DNA of 23,290 bases from Chloroflexota bacterium. GTDB lineage: Bacteria; Chloroflexota; Dehalococcoidia; JAUQQI01. The notes under the pieces were generated by a model, which did not search any database, had not been told where the DNA came from, and saw only the letters and a list, made by a program, of their open reading frames with translations. Positions 14,050-20,845 of the stretch are shown here, piece after piece; the stretch's first letter is position 1, and every line of letters starts with the position of its first letter. Made by a program: the position numbers and the translations under genes. The DNA lies in NCBI GenBank assembly GCA_030549955.1, contig JAUQQI010000080.1, forward strand, positions 1 to 23,290. Reading direction: 5' to 3'.

Positions 14050-15585
14050 TTATTTCGGCGTCGGAATGTAGTGCCCCCGGGGCCGGTTTCCGAGCAGGTA
14101 AGCGGTCGAGGTCCGTAAACCGGCAACCCCGGTCAAAATCGGGATGTAAACGGGAAAAACCAACCAGAACAGGACCATGTCCCGCAGGCCGCGCCAGCCG
14201 GGCCTTCCCGGTCCAACCCATTCCGGCACCGCCAGAAGGGACCAGTAAACGATAAGGCCGAGGACCGTGACGGCGGTCAGGGCCAGCCCAACCAGCCAGT
14301 TCATCGTCTCAACGCGGTAGTAGGGGTAAAGGAGGGAATCGACGAGCTTGGCGGCGGAGAATCCGACCCCCGGTATGAGGGTGAGGAGGTCTCGCTCCAG
14401 CCCCGACCAGAGTTTTCGAAGCAGCAGGGGGATGTGGCCAAGGCGGGCGGCCTCAACGAACTCGTCGAGGGGGCCTTCCCGCCAGCGGGCGCTCTGCTTG
14501 AAAAGGCTCTGGAACGACCGGATGTAGGTCCGGACTCGCGCCCGGAGGGTCGAGTGGTCGCCAATGGCCATCACCGGGTAGACCCAGACCGGAACCGGAA
14601 TACCCACGACCCGGAACCGGGGCCCGTAGCGGGCCCGGAGCCGGAATTCAACGCCGCTGTCCTGGCTGTGGGAGTTGGTCGGCCAGAAGTCGACGGTCGC
14701 GTACAGGCCCAGGGTTCCGGCGGCCCCGGTAAAGGCGATTTCGGGCCGGCGGATCCACCCGACCGTGTGGGCCGACGTGGCCAGGGCCGCCAGCCGGCTA
14801 TGGAGGGGTGCCCGCCAGTAATCAAGGGTGAAGAGCACCACCGGCTGGTAGAGGTGGAACCGCCGTTCGGGGTCCTCCAGGAAGGTTACGACCAGGGCTG
14901 GCAGAAAGTTTGGGTGGAACCGCGTATCCGAATCCAGGTCGACGACAAGCACCTGCCAGGGGTCCTCGCCCCGGGCGAGGGCCTCCCGGTACAGAACATG
15001 CCCGACCCAGTGCATCGCCGAACTCGGGCCGGGCAGAACGTCCGGCTCGTCGGGGTGGGCGACCTCCCTGACCGGAAGCCGCCCGGCAAACTCGGCCCGG
15101 AGCCTGGCCACAAGGGGCCGGGTCACCGGGTCGTTCTCCTCGGTACAGTAGACGACCTCAACGTTGACGAGGCGGCCCTCCGGGTCCTTCGGCCAGTTCG
15201 AGTCATAAATTGATTGGACGCTTGCCCGCAGCATCTCGTAGTTCGACTCCCGGTAGGCCCGGACCAGGAAGATGATTCTGAGCCGGCGCCATCCGGGATG
15301 GGCCTCAAGGCGGCCAAGCCAATCCTCGCGGCTTGACCGGAGGACCCAGGGCCGGTTAATGAGGGCGCTGACGCCGTAGTAGAAAACTTTCGCCACGAAG
15401 ATGACAAATCCGCAGGCGACGACGGTGAGGCCCACGCCCGGGTGTATAAGGGACAGCCAGACCGGGGCGGTCAGGAAAAGCCACGCCATCAGGCCGGGAT
15501 AGGCTTCGTAGAACCGCTGCCGTAGCTGGCCCGCGGCCTGGAGGCTGCGAAGGCGGTCGAGCGCGGCAAGGGTCAGGCCCACCAT
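14050..15585 (-). CDS. Membrane-bound family 2 glycosyltransferase with QxxRW motif
   Basis: This 511-residue protein has two N-terminal hydrophobic segments (about 32-75), a cytoplasmic GT-A catalytic domain, and hydrophobic C-terminal segments after about residue 425. Catalytic signatures are IIFLVRAYRE (104-113), the DxD-type DLDSD (216-220), QDSG (308-311, likely catalytic-base region) and QSARW (364-368), the QxxRW motif of processive synthases such as cellulose or hyaluronan synthase. It therefore probably transfers sugars from a nucleotide donor at the membrane, perhaps forming a polymer. There are no PilZ domain or export partners nearby. The ATG at 15585 has AAGGA six bases upstream. 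Its own extended -10 promoter lies in the short gap after the glycerate kinase gene. Confidence 0.8.
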   Translation of the reverse strand: MVGLTLAALDRLRSLQAAGQLRQRFYEAYPGLMAWLFLTAPVWLSLIHPGVGLTVVACGFVIFVAKVFYYGVSALINRPWVLRSSREDWLGRLEAHPGWRRLRIIFLVRAYRESNYEMLRASVQSIYDSNWPKDPEGRLVNVEVVYCTEENDPVTRPLVARLRAEFAGRLPVREVAHPDEPDVLPGPSSAMHWVGHVLYREALARGEDPWQVLVVDLDSDTRFHPNFLPALVVTFLEDPERRFHLYQPVVLFTLDYWRAPLHSRLAALATSAHTVGWIRRPEIAFTGAAGTLGLYATVDFWPTNSHSQDSGVEFRLRARYGPRFRVVGIPVPVWVYPVMAIGDHSTLRARVRTYIRSFQSLFKQSARWREGPLDEFVEAARLGHIPLLLRKLWSGLERDLLTLIPGVGFSAAKLVDSLLYPYYRVETMNWLVGLALTAVTVLGLIVYWSLLAVPEWVGPGRPGWRGLRDMVLFWLVFPVYIPILTGVAGLRTSTAYLLGNRPRGHYIPTPK

Positions 15586-15605
15586 CGCCGGTCCTTATCC
15601 GGTCC

Positions 15606-15614
15606 ATTATACCA
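15606..15614 (-). promoter_or_regulatory. Extended -10 promoter for the glycosyltransferase gene
   Basis: On the minus strand TGGTATAAT (15614-15606) gives a perfect -10 with the extended TG motif, 21 bases before the ATG at 15585. No good -35 is seen. It lies in the 38-base gap after the kinase gene and would allow separate expression. Confidence 0.5.
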
Positions 15615-15623
15615 GGTTCAGAC

Positions 15624-16799
15624 TTAAGCTGGCTGGCTGCCGGCCAGCAGTCGGCCCAGGTCAATGAGCCGGCAGGCCCGCCCGGCGGCCGCGCTCAGGA
15701 GGTCGAAGGCCCGGGCCATCGCCTCGGCTTCCGTGAGGGGTCCGGGTACGATGGGCACCACCGCCCCGATGCCAAGCCGGTAGACCTCTTCGTAACCGTG
15801 TCCGAGCCGCCCGGCCAGAAGGACGACCGGGCGGCCGCGGACCCCGGCCCGCTGGGCGAGTCGGGCCGGGGTCTTACCGAAGGCTGTCGACCGGTCGACA
15901 GCCCCTTCGCCGGTGAAAGCGAGGTCGCAGTCCTCCAGGCGGTCATCAAGCCCAACGGCTTCGAACACAACCTCAGCCCCCGGCCGTACCCGCACGTTGG
16001 GCAACAGCAAAAGGCCGGCCCCGAGCCCCCCGGCAGCCCCAGCCCCGGGCACGTTAGCGACATCCCGGCCGAGGTCCCGGCGAACCACTTCGGCGTAGTG
16101 GGCCAGGGCCTCATCGAGGAGGCGGACCATTTCCGGGGTCGCCCCCTTTTGGGGTCCGTAAACGGCGGCGGCCCCTTCCGGCCCACAGAGGGGATTGGTC
16201 ACGTCCGAGGCGACGATTATCTCGGTTTCGGCGAGTCTCAGGTCGAGGCCTGAGGGGTCAATGCGGTCCAGGGCAAGGAGTCCCTGCCCGCCCGATGGAA
16301 TCGGCTGGCCATGCTGGTCCAGGAGGCGCATTCCGAGGGCTTGAAGCATGCCGGCCCCGCCGTCGTTGGTCGCGCTGCCCCCAATCCCCACAATAATCCG
16401 GCGGAACCCGGCGTCAAGGACGGCCCGAATGAGCAGGCCAGTCCCGTAAGTCGTCGTTATGAGCGGATTCCGCTCCTCAGGCTTGAGCCGAGCCAGCCCT
16501 GAGGCCTGCGCCATCTCGACCACCGCCGTCTGACCGTCGCCAAGGACGCCGAATTCAGCCGCGACCGGCCGCCCGAGGGGGTCGACCGTCGCCGCCCGGA
16601 TTTTGCGGCCCCCGGTTGCCAGGACGAGGGCGTCGACGGTGCCGTCGCCCCCGTCGGCGACGGGGACGAGGTCAACCCTGGCATTGGGCCAGGCGGCCCG
16701 GATGCCGTCCGCGATGGCCCGGGCGGCGTCGAGGGGCGTCAGCGAGCCCTTGAAACCCTGGGGGGCAACCAGGACCTTAACCGGCCTGGAGGCGCTCAC
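15624..16799 (-). CDS. glxK: Glycerate kinase (GlxK/GarK family)
   Basis: This 391-residue kinase phosphorylates D-glycerate, usually to 2-phosphoglycerate in this family. Typical segments are VLVAPQGFKGSLTPLDAA near the N-terminus, VPVADGGDGTVDAL (around 60-73), GIGGSATNDGGAGMLQALG (around 157-175), ASDVTNPLCGPEGAA and FTGEGAVDRSTAFGKTP. The length is normal for the family. The ATG at 16799 lies inside the 3' end of cinA (23-base overlap), so translation is probably coupled. No tartronate-semialdehyde reductase or other glycerate-pathway genes are in the window, so its metabolic source of glycerate is not shown. Confidence 0.95.
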   Translation of the reverse strand: MSASRPVKVLVAPQGFKGSLTPLDAARAIADGIRAAWPNARVDLVPVADGGDGTVDALVLATGGRKIRAATVDPLGRPVAAEFGVLGDGQTAVVEMAQASGLARLKPEERNPLITTTYGTGLLIRAVLDAGFRRIIVGIGGSATNDGGAGMLQALGMRLLDQHGQPIPSGGQGLLALDRIDPSGLDLRLAETEIIVASDVTNPLCGPEGAAAVYGPQKGATPEMVRLLDEALAHYAEVVRRDLGRDVANVPGAGAAGGLGAGLLLLPNVRVRPGAEVVFEAVGLDDRLEDCDLAFTGEGAVDRSTAFGKTPARLAQRAGVRGRPVVLLAGRLGHGYEEVYRLGIGAVVPIVPGPLTEAEAMARAFDLLSAAAGRACRLIDLGRLLAGSQPA

Positions 16800-18009
16800 G
16801 GAGGCTTCGCCAGAGGAGGTGGAAGGCGGTCAGGACGGCCCGACGACGGACTTCGGGTCGGCTCATCGGCACAACCAGCCGCTGGTAAACGGCCTCACCC
16901 GGCACGTCAAGGCCGACGAAGGCCGCCCCGGGCGGTTCGCCCCAGTCGCCCACCGTTTCATCCCCGACGGTGGCGAGGCCAACCTCAGCCCCGAATTCTT
17001 GACGGGCCAGGGCTGCAAGCTTGAGGGCCAGATTTCCCGGTCCGGCCCCCCGGTAGGTTTCCGGGTCAAACCCGAGGCGGACCAGCTCCGACGGGCCTGC
17101 CAGCACGAGGCCGCCGGCGAAGGCCCCTTCGGCGTCGGCCGGCTCGGAAAGGGCGGCTGCCAGCAGGCCCCCGGTCAGCACCTCGATGAGGCCGAGCCGC
17201 CAGCCCAGTTCCCGAAGCCGACGCAGGATAACCCCTACGAGGGTCTCGTCGTCCGCCCCGTAAATATCGGGCCCAAGGATCGCCCGAACCTGGGCCTCAA
17301 CGGGCTCGATAAGGGACCGGGCGGCCTCGGGGCTTCCGGCCTTGGCCGTTATCCGGACATGGATGCCGTCGGGCTTGGCATAGGTTGCTACTGTCGGATT
17401 CCTTGAGCCAACCAGCGGCCGGATTGCCTCCTCGACGGCCGATTCGCCCCGGCCGATAACCTTCAACGTCCGGGAAAGGATTATGCCCGCGCCGGCTACC
17501 GCCCGGAGGCGGGGCTTGACCTCGTGCTCCCACATCCGGGTGAGTTCCCGGGGCACGCCTGGCATCGCGACGACGAATTTGCCGTCCTTTTCAACCCACC
17601 AGCCCGGGGCGGTGCCGACCGGGTTCGGCAACGGCCGGGCCGAGGGTATCAGCATCGCCTGGGTCAGGTTGCGGGGTGGCATCTCAAGGCCCCGGGCCGC
17701 CCAGAACGCCCGCTGGCGCTCTTCAAGTTCCGGGTCAATATACAGCTCCTCGCCGAGGACCCGGGCGATCGCGTCCCGGGTGAGGTCATCCTCGGTCGGC
17801 CCGAGGCCACCGCTCAGAATGACCAGGTCAGAGCGGCTCAGGCCCCGGGAGATTGCCTCGGAAAGGCGGTCAAGGTTGTCGCCAACGTGGGTTACCCAGT
17901 AGAGGTCAATCCCCAGCTCGGCCAGTTCCCTGGCCAGGTAGGCCGAGTTCGTGTCAACGATCTGGCCGAGCAGAAGCTCGGTACCGACCGCAATGATTTC
18001 AGCTTTCAC
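16777..18009 (-). CDS. cinA: CinA-like protein with intact N-terminal domain and degenerate C-terminal deamidase domain
   Basis: This 410-residue protein starts at GTG 18009 (VKAEIIAVGTELLLG), not at the further-upstream ATG inside the Nudix gene. The N-terminal MoCF-like COG1058 domain (1-170) is complete: GTELLLGQIVDTNS, SGGLGPTEDDLTRDA and MPGVPRE are present. In CinA this domain has ADP-ribose pyrophosphatase activity. The C-terminal CinA/PncC domain (about 255-405) should have an AESCTGG motif with the catalytic serine of NMN deamidase. Here it reads IEVLTGG (275-281), so serine is V277 and cysteine L278. The usual GIAGP-type loop is also lost (TVGDETVG). Deamidase activity is therefore unlikely. 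It overlaps the Nudix gene by 11 bases and the kinase gene by 23. Confidence 0.9.
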   Translation of the reverse strand: MKAEIIAVGTELLLGQIVDTNSAYLARELAELGIDLYWVTHVGDNLDRLSEAISRGLSRSDLVILSGGLGPTEDDLTRDAIARVLGEELYIDPELEERQRAFWAARGLEMPPRNLTQAMLIPSARPLPNPVGTAPGWWVEKDGKFVVAMPGVPRELTRMWEHEVKPRLRAVAGAGIILSRTLKVIGRGESAVEEAIRPLVGSRNPTVATYAKPDGIHVRITAKAGSPEAARSLIEPVEAQVRAILGPDIYGADDETLVGVILRRLRELGWRLGLIEVLTGGLLAAALSEPADAEGAFAGGLVLAGPSELVRLGFDPETYRGAGPGNLALKLAALARQEFGAEVGLATVGDETVGDWGEPPGAAFVGLDVPGEAVYQRLVVPMSRPEVRRRAVLTAFHLLWRSLRERLQAG

Positions 18010-18508
18010 GCGGGCCCTTCTGACGTAGCCAGCTTTCCCAGGCCCGCCGGTGGGTTTCGAAAACCAGAATGTCCGGGGAGAGCTCCTCGGGCGGGACAAG
18101 CCGGACAGCCTCGGCGTCATCGCCGGGGCTCAATTCGCCACCCCGGGCCCGGGCCTTGAAAAAGATTACAATCCCGCTCCGGTTGCTGTCAAAGAAGGAG
18201 CAGACATCGACGACCGGCCCAAGCTCGACCTGAAGGCCCGTCTCTTCCTGAACCTCCCGGCGGGCGGCCCCCTCGACCGTTTCGTCGGCATCGACGTAGC
18301 CGGCGGGGAATGCCCAGCCGCCCCGCCCGGGCTCGTAGCGGCGGCGAACGAGGACGACCTGGCCGTTTAATTCGACAATGCAGGCTGCGACCGGAACCGG
18401 GTTAAGGTAGTGGACGTGGCCGCAGGCCGGGCAGACCGGGCGGGGCTTCCCCTCAACGAGGCGGTCTTCTAATGGGTTGCCACACTGGCTGCAGAAGCGA
18501 GGCTTCAC
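17999..18508 (-). CDS. Zinc-ribbon Nudix hydrolase (ADP-ribose/NADH pyrophosphatase-like)
   Basis: The protein has 169 residues from GTG 18508. An N-terminal zinc ribbon (C6-x2-C9, C26-x2-C29) is followed by a Nudix domain with a perfect Nudix box: G at 70, five residues, E76, then REVQEETGL (84-92). Zinc-ribbon Nudix proteins of this size hydrolyse nucleoside diphosphate derivatives such as NADH or ADP-ribose. An in-frame TTG at 18523 would add five residues, but it sits on the edge of the 30-base palindrome; I prefer the GTG. Neither start has a good ribosome binding site. The 11-base overlap with cinA, whose N-domain also acts on ADP-ribose-type substrates, suggests a shared nucleotide clean-up role. 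Confidence 0.88.
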   Translation of the reverse strand: MKPRFCSQCGNPLEDRLVEGKPRPVCPACGHVHYLNPVPVAACIVELNGQVVLVRRRYEPGRGGWAFPAGYVDADETVEGAARREVQEETGLQVELGPVVDVCSFFDSNRSGIVIFFKARARGGELSPGDDAEAVRLVPPEELSPDILVFETHRRAWESWLRQKGPRES

Positions 18509-18522
18509 CGGACAGCAGGTCA

Positions 18523-18552
18523 AAAGGCGTACCGGGGCCCCGGTACGCCTTT
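18523..18552. repeat. Perfect 30-base palindrome, possible terminator or processing hairpin
   Basis: AAAGGCGTACCGGGG (18523-18537) is followed directly by its exact reverse complement CCCCGGTACGCCTTT (18538-18552). On the minus strand, the direction of transcription, it is followed by only TTTTG, so termination would be partial at best. It lies between the Fe-S carrier gene and the Nudix gene and touches the alternative TTG start. It may reduce expression of the downstream genes or stabilise the 3' end of the upstream message. Confidence 0.65.
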
Positions 18553-18577
18553 ATTCCGCGGCGATGACGGTTCCAGG

Positions 18578-18934
18578 TTAGCGGCAGCGGCCGGAGTGAA
18601 CCTTACCCTGCTCGGTGGAGAAGGAGTGGCCGCAGGCGCAGGTCGAGACGGCATTCGGGTTGTTGATGGTGAAACCGGCGCCCATGAGGCCGTCGATGTA
18701 ATCAATCTCGGCCCCCCGGAGGTACTGGGCGCTGAGCGGGTCGATGACGACCCTGAGCCCGTCGGCCTCAACGACGTAATCGTCCTCTTCGATGGTGTCG
18801 TCGAAAACCATCCCGTAGGAGAACCCGGCACACCCGCCGCCGGTAATGAATACCCGGAGGGCGTAATCGGTCTTCGCCTCCTTCGCCATCAGGCTCTTAA
18901 CCTTGTTGATCGCTTCAGCCGTCAGGGTAATCAC
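18578..18934 (-). CDS. iscA: A-type iron-sulfur carrier (HesB/IscA/ErpA family)
   Basis: This 118-residue protein carries or donates Fe-S clusters or iron to apoproteins. The three conserved cysteines are present: C35 in GGGCAGFSYG, and C99 and C101 in the TCACGHSF motif, which corresponds to the usual CGCGSSF. The core DDYVVEADGLRVVIDPLSAQYLRGAEIDY is typical. The start is GTG 18934, with GGAGG nine bases upstream. It follows the cysteine desulfurase gene by 34 bases. An IscU/NifU scaffold, usual in such clusters, is not next to it. Confidence 0.94.
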   Translation of the reverse strand: MITLTAEAINKVKSLMAKEAKTDYALRVFITGGGCAGFSYGMVFDDTIEEDDYVVEADGLRVVIDPLSAQYLRGAEIDYIDGLMGAGFTINNPNAVSTCACGHSFSTEQGKVHSGRCR

Positions 18935-18968
18935 TTCAGAACCCCTCCCTCGCGCTCGGCGTTTGCCA

Positions 18969-20153
18969 TTATTTTAGCATACTTCCGGCCGCAAGTGCAC
19001 CGGCGGTCCGGAGCCGCCCGACCAGGTCCGGCAAAATTTCGAGGACGTAGTCGATGTCGGCGTCGGAATTCCCCGGTCCGAGCGTCAGGCGCAGGGTGCC
19101 CCGGGTCCAGGCCGGTCCAGCCCCCATCGCTACGAGCACATGGGACGGCTCGGCCGACCCGGTTGTGCAGGCGCTCCCGCTGGAGGCGCAGATTCCGGCC
19201 AGGTCGAGGCCGGCCAGCAACGATTCTGAATCCACGCCTTCAAACGAAAAATGGGCGTTGTTGGCGAGCCGCTCGGTCGGGTGGCCGTTCAGCCTGCTGC
19301 CGGGAACCCGCTGCAACACCCCGGCAATCAGCCGGTCCCGGAGCCGCCGGCAGTGCTGGACGTGGGCCGCCCGGCCCGATTCGGCAAGCTCAAGGGCAAC
19401 CGCCAGCCCGACAATCCCCGGCACATTTTCGGTTCCGGCCCGGCGGTTGCGTTCCTGGTTACCGCCCACAATGAGGGGGCTGAAGGGGGTGCCGCGCCGG
19501 ATATAAAGCAGGCCGACACCCTTTGGCCCGAAGAACTTGTGGGCTGAAAGCGAGAGCAGGTCGACCCCGAGCCGCCCGACATCGAGGTCCAGGAGGCCGG
19601 CGGCCTGAACAGCATCCGTGTGGACCACAACGGCCGGGTTCACCTGTTTGACCAGGCGAGCAATCTCGGCCACCGGCTCCACGGTGCCGACCTCGTTGTT
19701 CGCGTACATTACCGAAACCAGAATTGTACGGTCGGTAACAGCCCGGGCGACGTCGTCGGGGTCGACCCGGCCGTAGCCGTCGACCGGGACGTAGGTTACC
19801 TGGAAGCCCTCCCGCTCCAGTTCCTGGCAGGCGTGGAGAACGGCATGATGCTCCACTGCCGACGTGATGATATGATTGCCGCAGGCCCGGCAGGCCCGGG
19901 CGACGCCCCGGATCGCGGCGTTGTCGGACTCGCTTCCGCCGCTCGTAAAGGTGACCTCCGACGGCCGGCAACCCAGCACGGCCGCGACCCGCGCCCGGGC
20001 ATCCTCAAGGGCTCGCTGGGCTTCCTGGGCGAGGGCATGAACCCCCGATGGGTTCCCGAACTTTTCGGTGAAATACGGAAGCATCGCCTCCAGGACCCTG
20101 GGGTCAACGGGAGTAGTCGCGGCATGGTCGAGGTAGATTCTCCGGCTCGTCAT
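18969..20153 (-). CDS. nifS: Cysteine desulfurase (NifS/IscS group I)
   Basis: This 394-residue PLP enzyme removes sulfur from cysteine to give a persulfide for Fe-S cluster and tRNA thiolation pathways. Visible features are [12 protein letters not shown] at the N-terminus, H103 in AVEHHAVL, the PLP lysine K206 in [21 protein letters not shown], and the catalytic cysteine C329 on the flexible loop [17 protein letters not shown]. This loop type marks group I (IscS/NifS). The ATG at 20153 has GGTGA seven bases upstream. Its immediate neighbour downstream is the A-type carrier. A 54-residue zinc-ribbon gene lies 84 bases upstream on the same strand. Confidence 0.96.
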   Translation of the reverse strand: MTSRRIYLDHAATTPVDPRVLEAMLPYFTEKFGNPSGVHALAQEAQRALEDARARVAAVLGCRPSEVTFTSGGSESDNAAIRGVARACRACGNHIITSAVEHHAVLHACQELEREGFQVTYVPVDGYGRVDPDDVARAVTDRTILVSVMYANNEVGTVEPVAEIARLVKQVNPAVVVHTDAVQAAGLLDLDVGRLGVDLLSLSAHKFFGPKGVGLLYIRRGTPFSPLIVGGNQERNRRAGTENVPGIVGLAVALELAESGRAAHVQHCRRLRDRLIAGVLQRVPGSRLNGHPTERLANNAHFSFEGVDSESLLAGLDLAGICASSGSACTTGSAEPSHVLVAMGAGPAWTRGTLRLTLGPGNSDADIDYVLEILPDLVGRLRTAGALAAGSMLK

Positions 20154-20237
20154 CGCGGTTCACCACTCCCAGTATATGGCCGGTGGGTACCAGGGGTCAA
20201 ACCGGCGGGCGAGCCGGCGTTCGGACAGCCCGGGTGC

Positions 20238-20402
20238 TCAGCTGCGGTTCAGGTTGCCCGAAGGCTGGGTCTGGGGCTGCATCAGGTGGCGTTCATGCCA
20301 GATGCTACCGCAGCCGGCATTGGCCGCCGAGCAGAGGTAGAAGCCGCCGCCGATGCTCTTGAGGCCGGACCGGCCGCATTTCGGGCATACGAGTTCACTC
20401 AT
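20238..20402 (-). CDS. Small zinc-ribbon protein, 54 residues
   Basis: The sequence starts MSELVCPKCGRSGLKSIGG and carries cysteine pairs C6-x2-C9 and C24/C31 (FYLCSAANAGCGSIW), a zinc-ribbon pattern. The tail (41-54) is Gln/Pro/Asn-rich. I do not recognise a named family; it could bind zinc or nucleic acid. The ATG at 20402 has GCGGAGA at good spacing. It lies between the terminator at 20491-20532 and nifS, on the same strand as both. Confidence 0.7.
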   Translation of the reverse strand: MSELVCPKCGRSGLKSIGGGFYLCSAANAGCGSIWHERHLMQPQTQPSGNLNRS

Positions 20403-20490
20403 TTCGTCTCCGCCTGGCTGGTGCTGGTTTATGAAAGCGTCCTTTTAATAATTATCGCAAATTTCCGGACGAGGGTGCCGTGACCTGAAG

Positions 20491-20532
20491 CAAAAACCGG
20501 CGGGCTCTAGTCCCCCCTCTAGAGTCCGCCGG
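20491..20532 (-). terminator. Intrinsic terminator, minus strand
   Basis: On the minus strand CCGGCGG, one mismatch, CTCTAG, an 8-base loop, CTAGAG, one mismatch and CCGCCGG form a 13-bp stem (20532-20497). UUUUUG (20496-20491) follows directly. There is no U-run on the plus side, so the direction is clear. No ORF ends just upstream, so it terminates a non-coding transcript or attenuates the zinc-ribbon-nifS message. Confidence 0.8.
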
Positions 20533-20730
20533 CGCGAGCTGAGACCCTCACCTCCTTTCGCAGAATTCGCTTCCGGTCAGCCACCCAGGTGGCTCCGAGC
20601 GGTCGGTCTTTATCCCCCCTTTCGCTGGATTTGGGTGGAGGCTAACTCGGCTTCGCTCCTCCTCCCTCGATGCTCATCTTACGTTGGGGTCCTGCCCCGA
20701 CCGCAGTCCATTATCCCCAGCTTTTTCAAC
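20491..20730 (-). ncRNA. Candidate structured leader or small RNA ending in the terminator
   Basis: This fills most of the 443-base gene-free gap between the zinc-ribbon gene and the ABC transporter. On the minus strand it holds several local stems: GGGG/CCCC around 20686-20698; GGAGG/CCUCC around 20637-20662; AGCCACC with GGUGGCU (20594-20579) extended by CGG/CCG; and the terminator. An 11-base AAAGGAGGTGA (20558-20548) matches the full Shine-Dalgarno sequence but has no start codon at useful spacing. The 5' end is uncertain; a GGGGATAAT near 20718-20710 could be a -10. I could not match it to a T-box, SAM, TPP, lysine or cobalamin leader. Confidence 0.5.
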
Positions 20731-20792
20731 ACCGTCCGACCAGTTCTCCACCCGCAAGGTGCCGCCTGAGTGCCCGGCCCTAGCCGGGGGAG

Positions 20793-20798
20793 TATAAT
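20793..20798 (+). promoter_or_regulatory. -10 element of the ABC importer promoter
   Basis: A perfect TATAAT (20793-20798) lies 48 bases before the ATG at 20846. The -35 region is poor (GTGCCC around 20770). The ribosome binding site AGGAGG follows at about 20832-20837. Confidence 0.5.
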
Positions 20799-20845
20799 AG
20801 GGGGGCGGTTGGCCCTATCCATCACGAGGATCAGGAGGGCATTCG

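Noticed and set aside
14434..15213. Plus-strand ORF over the glycosyltransferase
   Set aside because: It is antisense to a recognised GT2 domain, has no ribosome binding site, and its composition is typical of a shadow frame.
16603..17406. Plus-strand ORF across the glycerate kinase/cinA boundary
   Set aside because: It spans the ends of two real minus-strand genes and resembles no protein family.
18010..18120. Upstream ATG extension of cinA
   Set aside because: The added 37 residues lie inside the Nudix coding region and are not CinA-like. GTG at 18009 begins exactly at the conserved domain.
19620..20483. Plus-strand ORF over nifS and the zinc-ribbon gene
   Set aside because: It is antisense to NifS catalytic motifs and crosses an intergenic region, with no ribosome binding site.
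20711..20719. DnaA-box-like TTATCCCCA
   Set aside because: It is a single site with one mismatch to TTATCCACA. There is no cluster of boxes, AT-rich unwinding region or dnaA/dnaN nearby.
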